A stretch of 64,000 nt of DNA from Lachnoclostridium sp. UBA1175 (GTDB lineage: Bacteria > Bacillota > Clostridia > Lachnospirales > Lachnospiraceae): positions 14,639 to 78,638 of the forward strand of contig DBYX01000021.1 in the NCBI GenBank assembly GCA_002311665.1. The letters are read 5' to 3'. The notes under the pieces are model-generated. The model saw only the letters and a program-made list of their open reading frames with translations, was not told the DNA's origin and made no database searches. Of this stretch, positions 57,150 to 64,000 are shown in pieces. Every line of letters starts with the position of its first letter. Position 1 is the stretch's first letter. The position numbers and the translations under genes are program-made.

Positions 57150-58037
57150 TCATCCGCGCGCAACGTTGATCATATCCGCGATCTCCTCCGGTCCGAACCG
57201 GTACGCGTGATTGCAGAACCGGCAGCGCACCTCGATCTCGCCCGACTCATCGGGGAGTTTTGCCAACTCCTTCTTTCCGAGACTGATCAAGCCCTGTGCG
57301 TACCGCTCTCTCGAGCAGTTGCACTGAAACGATGCCTCCGTAGTTCCCGTGAACTCCGGGTCAAGCCCCGCGAGAACCGTCTCGAGGATCCCCTCCGGTG
57401 TCTTGCCTGCGGAGAGCATCTCCGTGACGCTCGGAAGTGTCTTCAGGTTGTTCTCAAGCGTCGCGATCACCTCATCGGGAACATCGGGCATCAATTGCAC
57501 GATGAATCCACCGGCCTGCAGCACCGTTCCCTCGCGACCGACCAGCACGCCGAGTCCGACGCTCGATGGTGTCTGCTCGGATGCCGCAAAATAATACGTG
57601 AGATCCTCCGCGATCTCCCCGGTCTGCAAAGCGATATCCCCGACGTATGGTTCCTTCAGGCCGAGGTCCTTGATAACACTCAATACGCCGATACCGACTG
57701 CCGCGCCTACACCGAGATGCCCGTCCGGACGATCCGGTGCCTCCGCGTACGGGTTTCCGACATAACCCTTCACGTGTCCGTGGGAATCCGCCGTGACCAG
57801 AAGTCCCGCGAGCGGTCCCGACGCGTCGATGCGTACGGTCAGCACATCGCGGTCTCCCTTCATCATCACGCCCATCATCGCCGCGCCGCTCAAAAGTCTC
57901 CCCAAAGCTGCCGTGGCAACCGGAGACAGGTCGTGCGCTGCGCGCGCCGTCTCCGTCAAACCTCTCGACGTGATCGCAAATGCTCTAATAAACTCATCCG
58001 CAGCCGTAGCCCGGACTATGTAATCTTTATCCGCCAT
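57150..58037 (-). CDS. hslO: Redox-regulated chaperone Hsp33
   Basis: A 295-residue holdase activated by oxidation. The C-terminal zinc centre Cys-x-Cys ... Cys-x-x-Cys is visible as CNC and CRFC. Family segments include LSPVATAALGRLLSGAAMMG, GYVGNP and GGFIVQLMPD. The start at ATG 58037 lies inside the last codons of the upstream methyltransferase gene (11-bp overlap), which explains the absence of a clear SD and implies coupling. A start at 58070 would add an unrelated extension. Confidence 0.95.
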   Translation of the reverse strand: MADKDYIVRATAADEFIRAFAITSRGLTETARAAHDLSPVATAALGRLLSGAAMMGVMMKGDRDVLTVRIDASGPLAGLLVTADSHGHVKGYVGNPYAEAPDRPDGHLGVGAAVGIGVLSVIKDLGLKEPYVGDIALQTGEIAEDLTYYFAASEQTPSSVGLGVLVGREGTVLQAGGFIVQLMPDVPDEVIATLENNLKTLPSVTEMLSAGKTPEGILETVLAGLDPEFTGTTEASFQCNCSRERYAQGLISLGKKELAKLPDESGEIEVRCRFCNHAYRFGPEEIADMINVARG

Positions 58038-58854
58038 AGTATTTGTTCTTCTGAAAACCTTCCTTCGCAACGATCAGGAAACGCTCCGATCCTTCCTTCG
58101 CAGGCTGTGCCGTATACGCGTCATATGCCGCCGTGAAAACCAACCCGCTCTCCGCGAGAAGCGCCTTGATCCTCTCGAGAGTATACGCTCTCTGTCGATG
58201 CTCCTCATCACTTCTTATGTACCGCTCTCCGGCGTCGTCCTCACACAGAAACATCGTGATCCGGTACACATTTTCCCCTGTCTGCGCATCGTAGGAGTTG
58301 TCCCAGATCAGCGTTGAATCCTCGTAATCCTCCACGCGCACACTGTCGCCGAGGACATTGCCGTAATAGTGCGGCGTCTTTAAGTCAAAACAGAATACGC
58401 CGTCGCGCTCCAGGTAATTGTTGACCAGCTGGAATGTCTTCCGAAGGTCATCCTCGGTCATAAGATAGTTCAGCGTATCGCATACGCTTACGATCGCCGA
58501 TACCGTTCCATACAGCTCAAACTCACGAACATCCTGACAAAGATAGGTAATCCTGCCGTCTTCCGGCAATTCCGCTTCTTCATCGTCGCCCATCATTTCG
58601 GCAAGCCTGTCGTATTCCTTGTCCTGCGCCACGGAGAGCATCTCCTCGGACGCGTCGATGCCGATGACATCGTAGCCCGCGTCGCGTAGTCTGCGGCTCA
58701 TCTCGCCTGTCCCGCATCCGAGATCCGCGACAATACCGCCGTCGGGAACGTTGTGTTCCCTGAAAATTTCCTTGATGCGCGCAGCCCACTCATCGTACGG
58801 CACATTGTCCATACAAAGGTCGTAAATCTGCGCAAATGCCGTATACGGCTTCAT
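58027..58854 (-). CDS. Class I SAM-dependent methyltransferase
   Basis: 275 residues. The Rossmann methyltransferase fold has SAM motif I VADLGCGTGEMSRRL near residue 44, the acidic ribose contact GIDASEEML, and motif IV VSVCDTLNYLM. The start MKPYTAFAQIYDLCMDNV is typical of the YqeM-like group found beside housekeeping genes. Substrate unknown. SD GAGGTGA. Translationally coupled to hslO. Confidence 0.9.
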   Translation of the reverse strand: MKPYTAFAQIYDLCMDNVPYDEWAARIKEIFREHNVPDGGIVADLGCGTGEMSRRLRDAGYDVIGIDASEEMLSVAQDKEYDRLAEMMGDDEEAELPEDGRITYLCQDVREFELYGTVSAIVSVCDTLNYLMTEDDLRKTFQLVNNYLERDGVFCFDLKTPHYYGNVLGDSVRVEDYEDSTLIWDNSYDAQTGENVYRITMFLCEDDAGERYIRSDEEHRQRAYTLERIKALLAESGLVFTAAYDAYTAQPAKEGSERFLIVAKEGFQKNKYYGG

Positions 58855-58880
58855 TGTTCACCTCGTATGTAAACGCAGAA

Positions 58881-58912
58881 GAATTGCCTTCCGCGAATAC
58901 GAAAGGCAATTC
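58881..58912 (-). terminator. Hairpin after xylB, possible terminator
   Basis: Arms GAATTGCCTT (58881-58890) and AAGGCAATTC (58903-58912) give a 10-bp perfect stem. The minus-strand T-run is poor (TTCTTCTG), so termination is uncertain. Confidence 0.5.
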
Positions 58913-58926
58913 CAGTGATTCCAGTC

Positions 58927-60408
58927 TCAGCGATTGATTGCGGCGATGTCGGCAAATACCGGTTTCAGCGCCGGGTAGATGGAGCGGAACAGCTGGTACC
59001 GCTTCTCATACTCTGCAACGATAGCCGGATCCTGCTCGATCGTGTCCACAACGCGGATCAACTTGCCTGCGGCCTCCTCGACGGAAGCGTACTCGCCGCA
59101 TCCGACTGCCGCAAGGATCGCAGCACCGTATCCCGGGCCTTCCTCGCAGTTGATCTTGTCAACCTTAACATTCATAATATTGGCCAGAACCTTGCACCAC
59201 AGCGGGCTCTTAGCGCCGCCGCCGATCGCGCGGATACGCTCGATCTTAACGCCGAAGGAGCGTGCGATCTCAAGCGCATCGCGGAGTGCATAGGTAACAC
59301 CTTCCATAACCGCAAGCGTCATATCCTCGCGCTTGGTGTCCATCGAGAGACCGATGAAGCAACCTCTTGCGTCGGGGTTGTTGTGCGGTGTGCGCTCGCC
59401 CATCAGGTACGGCAGATAGAACACGTTGTTCTTGCCGATCTCCTTGATGTTCTTCTGCTCTGCCGCGTAGTCCTTCGTACCGATGATGTCATCCATCCAC
59501 CACTTGTTGGAGGAAGCTGCGGAAAGCATACATCCGAGGAAGTGGTATTTGCCGTTCGCGTGTGCGAAGGAATGCATTGCGTTCGCATCGTCCACGGCGA
59601 ACTCATCCGTCGAGATGAACACGGTTCCGGAGGTACCGAGGGATACGCTGCACATACCATGCTCAAGCGTTCCGGTTCCGACAGCACCCGCGGCATTGTC
59701 GCCTGCGCCGGCGATGATCTTGACCGTCTTCGGAAGTCCGAGTTCCTCGGCAACCGCGGGAAGGATCGTTCCGACAACCTCGTAGCTCTCGAAAATCTTG
59801 GCGAGCTGGCTCTCCTTGATGCCGACGATGTCGATCATCTCCTTCGACCAGCACTTGTTCTTCACATCAAACAGAAGCATACCGGAAGCGTCCGACACAT
59901 CCGTGCAGTGAACGCCCGAAAGAAGGTATGCGAGATAATCCTTCGGGAGCATGATCTTGCAGATCTTGTCAAAGATCTCCGGCTCGTGCTTCTTCACCCA
60001 GAGAAGCTTCGGAGCGGTGAAACCCGTGAGCGCCATATTGGCGGTGTACGAGCTGATCTTCTCGCGGCCGATCACATTGTTCAGGTAATCGCACTCTTCC
60101 TGCGTACGTCCGTCGTTCCACAGGATCGCGGGGCGAAGCACATTGTCGTTCTCATCGAGAATGACAAGTCCGTGCATCTGACCGCCGAAGCTGATGCCTG
60201 CAACCTGCGATGCATCCACGCCTGCGATGAGCTCCTTGACGCCGGCCTTCATCTGCGTCCACCAGTCCTCCGGCTTCTGCTCGGACCAACCCGTCTTCGG
60301 AAAATAAAGCGGATACTCTTTGGAAACAATATTCTTGATCGCACCCTCACCGTCCATCAGCAAAAGCTTGACGGACGAGGTACCAAGATCGACACCGATA
60401 TAATACAT
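58927..60408 (-). CDS. xylB: Xylulokinase
   Basis: FGGY-family kinase that phosphorylates D-xylulose to enter the pentose phosphate pathway; 493 residues, normal length. Seen: phosphate-1 loop YIGVDLGTSSVKLLLMD, substrate region SFGGQMHGLVILDENDNV (Gln-Met-His-Gly is typical of XylB), NDGRTQEECDYLN, GAGDNAAGAVGTG, and FGGY signature 2 in IRAIGGGAKSPLWCKVLA. It has its own promoter upstream. The xylose isomerase gene is not adjacent. Confidence 0.95.
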   Translation of the reverse strand: MYYIGVDLGTSSVKLLLMDGEGAIKNIVSKEYPLYFPKTGWSEQKPEDWWTQMKAGVKELIAGVDASQVAGISFGGQMHGLVILDENDNVLRPAILWNDGRTQEECDYLNNVIGREKISSYTANMALTGFTAPKLLWVKKHEPEIFDKICKIMLPKDYLAYLLSGVHCTDVSDASGMLLFDVKNKCWSKEMIDIVGIKESQLAKIFESYEVVGTILPAVAEELGLPKTVKIIAGAGDNAAGAVGTGTLEHGMCSVSLGTSGTVFISTDEFAVDDANAMHSFAHANGKYHFLGCMLSAASSNKWWMDDIIGTKDYAAEQKNIKEIGKNNVFYLPYLMGERTPHNNPDARGCFIGLSMDTKREDMTLAVMEGVTYALRDALEIARSFGVKIERIRAIGGGAKSPLWCKVLANIMNVKVDKINCEEGPGYGAAILAAVGCGEYASVEEAAGKLIRVVDTIEQDPAIVAEYEKRYQLFRSIYPALKPVFADIAAINR

Positions 60409-60481
60409 AAAATACTCCCTCCGTAATGGTTTCTTATTCTTCGGAAAATGCCTGAATTACAGGCAAAAACCGCCGTTCTTT

Positions 60482-60510
60482 ATCTTACCTGATTTTGCGC
60501 AAACTGTCAA
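60482..60510 (-). promoter_or_regulatory. xylB promoter
   Basis: On the minus strand, a perfect TTGACA (60505-60510), a 17-bp spacer and TAAGAT (60482-60487). A CGGAAAATG copy (60442-60450) lies in the leader between promoter and start codon. I see no clear XylR operator. Confidence 0.65.
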
Positions 60511-60516
60511 GGCGTG

Positions 60517-61437
60517 TCAACTCAAAAGCCCCATAAGATCACGCGGTGCCATAAACGTCACGGCGTGCTTCTTGACGGATATGTGAGCCTGCAGGCAAGT
60601 ACCTCCGTACTCGCCGTCGATCGTCCACGCAACCTCCTCCTCAAACTCAAATACTGCCTCCGAAATATGGCGGAAAACGATGAGCGGATTGTTGAAATTG
60701 CCCCTCCGGATATCGTTGAGAAGTCCGGGCACCTGTAGTGCTGTAGGTTCACGCACGAGGAACAGCTCGTATTTGCCGTCGTTGAGACGCACCTCCGGTC
60801 CCGTGATCCCGCGGAATCCTCCGATGGAGGAGGCGCTCACGACCATACCGACGATAAAGCTTCCCTCGATCACCTCGTCCGGCAGCGTGATCACGGCGTT
60901 GACGGTCTCAATGTTTGTGAGAGCTCCTGCTCCGTTCAGCACGTACGCCGCATGTCCGAAGACATTTTTCATCGACTGCGAGGTCGCATAGGAAACGTCG
61001 GAAAAGAGGCCGAACGCAGCCGTGTAGACGACGTATTTGCCGTTGAAGCATCCGATGTCACAGGGGTATTCCATACCCGTCTTGGAGAGCGCCGCAGCGG
61101 CCACGATATCCTTCGGCAGACACATCGAGTAACCGAAGTCGTTCGTGCTTCCCGCAGGAAGATAGACAATCGGCACGCGCTGACTCTCGTCGCACTCCAT
61201 CATACCTTCGACAACCTCATGAAGTGTGCCGTCCCCGCCGGAGCAGACCACCTTGACGCAGGAGCCCTCCTTCAGATAGGCTTTCACGGATTCCTTCGCG
61301 TCGTTGCGCTTGCGCGTCGGCGATATGACAAGGTCGCTGGAGTCGTCGATTAGCTGATATACAACATCGTTCAGCTTCGGAACGATCTTCTTGGTACCCG
61401 CGTTCGGGTTGTAAACAAACAATACTTTATCGCGCAT
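60517..61437 (-). CDS. Diacylglycerol/lipid kinase (DagK/YegS family)
   Basis: 306 residues. DAGK catalytic domain: FVYNPNAGTKK at the N-terminus, the nucleotide loop VVCSGGDGTLHEVVEGMM, YLPAGSTNDFGYSM, and the C-terminal beta domain with IDGEYGG, a form of the DGE motif. The family phosphorylates diacylglycerol or related lipids at the membrane surface. SD AAAGG. It lies 38 bp downstream of addA on the same strand, and perhaps in one transcript with it. Confidence 0.93.
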   Translation of the reverse strand: MRDKVLFVYNPNAGTKKIVPKLNDVVYQLIDDSSDLVISPTRKRNDAKESVKAYLKEGSCVKVVCSGGDGTLHEVVEGMMECDESQRVPIVYLPAGSTNDFGYSMCLPKDIVAAAALSKTGMEYPCDIGCFNGKYVVYTAAFGLFSDVSYATSQSMKNVFGHAAYVLNGAGALTNIETVNAVITLPDEVIEGSFIVGMVVSASSIGGFRGITGPEVRLNDGKYELFLVREPTALQVPGLLNDIRRGNFNNPLIVFRHISEAVFEFEEEVAWTIDGEYGGTCLQAHISVKKHAVTFMAPRDLMGLLS

Positions 61438-61475
61438 ATTTACCTTTCATGCCATCTAAGGCTTTGTTAGTAACA

Positions 61476-64000
61476 TCATCGCGCATTATTATACTCGATT
61501 CCGATGCATTTGTTAAGGGCAAACGAGTAAATAATGACCTCGCGTATCTTCTTTCCGGTCCCCCGTGCAACGGCATCCGCGTAAAGCTGAAGCTGCTTCT
61601 CATAGCGTTTCCTGAGTTCCTTTTCGCCGTTCTCCGCATCGACACGGTCGGTCTTGTAATCGACGATCACAATCCCGCCATCCTCCTCGAAGAAAGCATC
61701 GATCTCTCCCTGGATGAGAACCGGCTCCTCCGTGTGCGCATCCGGGTAGATCTCGCTCGCAGGCCGCGCCATGATGAACGAGCGCTCCCGCTCGAGCGTC
61801 CCCTTGATATAGGCCTCGCGCATCCGCGCGCCGAGCTCGCTCTCGTAGAACGACAGGAACCTCTTCGGAGCAAGTCTGCCCGCCTCCGCCTCGTCAATCT
61901 GCCGACGCTCACACATGAGTGCCAGCTCCCCGCGGAATGCCTCCTCCGTGTTCGGAAGCGTATAATCATGCAGCTGCAGCACGCGATGGCACAGCGTACC
62001 GAACTCCGTAGCAGCGCTCACGTCGTCCTTCCCGTCCGAAACCGCAGCAAAGGAAGGCACAGGCTCCGTCTCCTTCGGCGGCTGCAGCAGGTGCTCCGGA
62101 GCCATCGATACGATGCCCTCGGCTTTCTCCCTCGCATCCTCCTCCGCCTCCTTCTCAAGGTACGCCTGCTTCTTGAGGGCGGATACGGAAACCTTGACAG
62201 GCACGGACTGCGCCGTGTAGGGATATTGATACTCGCGGTATCTCCTGAGTTCCTCAGTGTATCGGGTGCAGAGTGTCTCATCGACATCCGCGGCGGTATC
62301 TGCACCGGAACCCTTCTCTTCAACATTCATCTCCGCGTCGGCATCTTCAACGCACTCGTTCTCCGTATCGAGCTTAACGGGCTTTATGTCAAGCGTCCAA
62401 GCACCGATGTTCGCCGTGTAAACCTCGGGGATCTCCCCGTCATTGTAGAACTTCTCCACCTCCTGCTCATCGCAGGAAGCCATCACGGCGCGGAGTATGA
62501 TCGGCAGGTACCTCGGGTCGTTGCCGACAAGGTCCGCATAGCAAATGCGACGGTTATAGCGGAACAGACTGCCCAGGCAATCCCCGATCGCGTCCGCGGA
62601 AGGCAGATGCCCCGTGACGATCAGTTTCTCTTCCGCGCGCGTCATCGCAACGTACAGAAGGCGCAGTTCCTCTCCGACAAGTTCCCGTGTGCCTCGGCGA
62701 ATGATCACCTTCTTCGCAAGGGAATCCGTCTTCAGTCTTGCCTTCGGGTACATCACCGTCGGTCCGAAACCGAGATCGTCGTGGATCAGCAGATCCCCGC
62801 GGAAGTCAAGCATATTCATTTGACGCATCGTGTCCGCGAGGAAGACGATCGGGAATTCCAGTCCCTTGCTCGCGTGGATCGTCATCAGCCGTACGGCATT
62901 CGGTCCCGCCTGTCCGCCCATATCATCGTTAAGGCCCTTGTCGTACGTGATCGAATTGTCAAGGTAAGTCAGGAAATCCCGGAAATTGCCGGACAGTGTC
63001 GTGTGGTACTGCTCCGCCTTTGCGAAAAGGATCCGCAGGTTTCTGCGTCGCACCTCTCCGTCCGGGAGTGCGCTGCAGTATTCCGTGAGTCCGGTCAACC
63101 GCACGAATTCCTCGATGATCTCCGCGGCGCTCACGTAAGCGGCGTGCCGCTTCAGACGGTCGTACAGCTCGATCCAGGAGCTGCAGCGCCCGTGCAGGGA
63201 TGCCAGCTTCGGATATCTCGCGGGATCTTCCGCCACTGCCCTTATGACCGTCTGCGTGTATTCTGATTTTCTTCTCTCTACACTCTTTCTCGCGGCAACC
63301 GCAATCCTTCCGAGATCGTCTGCGGAAAATCCGATCACCGGGGACATCAGCACCTCGGCGAGCGGGATCTCGTCGAACGGGTTGTCGATCACCCGGAGCA
63401 AAGACACAACAAGAGAGACCTCGAACGATTCGTAATAACCGTCCGCGGACGCGGAACAAGCCGGTATGCCGTGCCTCTGTAGGCTTCGTATCACCTCGTT
63501 GTACAGTTCGCTGCGGGAGCGCGTCAGTATCACGACATCGCGGTACTGTGCGATCCTGCCCTCTTCATTGCCTTTTTCGCGGATTCGAAGGCCTTTTTCG
63601 GGATCCGTGAGCTGCTCGATGCGGCTCACGATCATCTCCGCCTCCCCCGCAGCACCCGAACCGGCGTCCGCGGCGATCAGAAGCTCGCTCCGGTAATCCT
63701 CATCGTTCCAGAGGTACGCATCGTATGCCTCGCCGTACACAAGCTCCGCGCGGGAGTCGTACTCCACATCGCCGACATTCCGGTGCATCACCTGCCGGAA
63801 TATCTCATTGACTGAGTCCACAACCTGGCGGCGGCTCCGAAAGTTCTTCTGCAGATCGATGCGGTAGCCCTTCGGCTGTTCGCCGCCGGCCTTCGCGGCA
63901 GCGCGGACCTCGTCGGAATCCGTGACGAAATCATCGCATTTGCCGATGAAGAGCTCCGGCCTCGCCTTCCGGAATCGGTATATACTCTGCTTGACGTCGC
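61476..64000 (-). CDS. addA: ATP-dependent helicase/nuclease subunit A (5' end beyond window)
   Basis: The last 841 codons of AddA, the helicase-nuclease that with AddB processes double-strand breaks. The frame is open to the window edge, where DVKQSIYRFRKARPELF (helicase motif III region) is read. Then: LQKNFRSRRQVVD, motif V TIHASKGLEFPIVFLAD, motif VI YVAMTRAEEKLIVTGH, and the C-terminal RecB-family nuclease domain with GEIDAFFEEDGGIVIVDYKTDRV. The Cys/Trp-poor acidic stretch around NVEEKGSGADTAADVDE is a linker. addB is not in view and would normally lie upstream. Confidence 0.95.
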   Translation of the reverse strand, partial: DVKQSIYRFRKARPELFIGKCDDFVTDSDEVRAAAKAGGEQPKGYRIDLQKNFRSRRQVVDSVNEIFRQVMHRNVGDVEYDSRAELVYGEAYDAYLWNDEDYRSELLIAADAGSGAAGEAEMIVSRIEQLTDPEKGLRIREKGNEEGRIAQYRDVVILTRSRSELYNEVIRSLQRHGIPACSASADGYYESFEVSLVVSLLRVIDNPFDEIPLAEVLMSPVIGFSADDLGRIAVAARKSVERRKSEYTQTVIRAVAEDPARYPKLASLHGRCSSWIELYDRLKRHAAYVSAAEIIEEFVRLTGLTEYCSALPDGEVRRRNLRILFAKAEQYHTTLSGNFRDFLTYLDNSITYDKGLNDDMGGQAGPNAVRLMTIHASKGLEFPIVFLADTMRQMNMLDFRGDLLIHDDLGFGPTVMYPKARLKTDSLAKKVIIRRGTRELVGEELRLLYVAMTRAEEKLIVTGHLPSADAIGDCLGSLFRYNRRICYADLVGNDPRYLPIILRAVMASCDEQEVEKFYNDGEIPEVYTANIGAWTLDIKPVKLDTENECVEDADAEMNVEEKGSGADTAADVDETLCTRYTEELRRYREYQYPYTAQSVPVKVSVSALKKQAYLEKEAEEDAREKAEGIVSMAPEHLLQPPKETEPVPSFAAVSDGKDDVSAATEFGTLCHRVLQLHDYTLPNTEEAFRGELALMCERRQIDEAEAGRLAPKRFLSFYESELGARMREAYIKGTLERERSFIMARPASEIYPDAHTEEPVLIQGEIDAFFEEDGGIVIVDYKTDRVDAENGEKELRKRYEKQLQLYADAVARGTGKKIREVIIYSFALNKCIGIEYNNAR

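Overview
The window looks like chromosomal core sequence from a GC-rich anaerobic Firmicute, most likely a Lachnospiraceae-type clostridium. The pointers are a SecD-SecF fusion, ABC-F, DegV, CYTH and Hsp33 genes with strong Shine-Dalgarno (SD) sequences, AddA rather than RecB, class II PyrF, a xylulokinase and a CE2-type esterase suggesting plant-polysaccharide sugars, and an aconitase-family/eukaryotic-type IDH pair. I recognise 45 protein genes, 38 of them on the minus strand. I see no rRNA or tRNA gene, insertion sequence, prophage or CRISPR array. Most intergenic gaps are short and hold sigma-A promoters or bidirectional terminators.

Layout. 1-7.7 kb: the end of an unidentified plus-strand gene, then minus-strand genes for a beta-helix transferase, serS, an Asn-rich membrane protein, a eukaryotic-type HisA, rlmH, a CorC-like CBS protein and the NAD(P)HX repair enzyme. 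7.8-14.8 kb: an ABC-F gene with a back-to-back promoter, a GntR/FCD regulator with palindromic operators, a lipoprotein/2-hydroxyacid dehydrogenase/zinc-ribbon cluster, and luxS. 14.9-24.7 kb: leuS with unusual active-site motifs, pyrF, pyrC, thiamine pyrophosphokinase, recJ and secDF. 24.9-35.7 kb: degV, several uncharacterised genes, a CYTH protein, a GNAT gene that runs into a convergent WYL-HAD fusion gene, a membrane protein, and a hydratase-icd operon that would make 2-oxoglutarate from citrate.

35.8-51.6 kb is the most unusual part: one 15.8-kb operon of six large ABC transporters, each an ATPase fused to an FtsX-type permease. They alternate as type B-type A in three tandem pairs. Within each pair the stop and start codons overlap by 4 bp, which suggests three paralogous heterodimeric transporters. 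One member carries an eight-unit 27-bp minisatellite.

51.8-64 kb: a CE2-like esterase; two CobW/G3E GTPases (one with a very large His/Asp tract, one with a C-terminal domain resembling DUF1980/YcgQ, together suggesting zinc handling); a dUTPase, an M18 aminopeptidase, Hsp33, a methyltransferase, xylulokinase, a lipid kinase and the 3' part of addA.

Across the whole window the 9-mer CATTTTCCG/CGGAAAATG occurs 19 times by my reading. About half a copy would be expected by chance. More than half of the copies are intergenic, and two of them form inverted repeats. I cannot assign this element to a known class.
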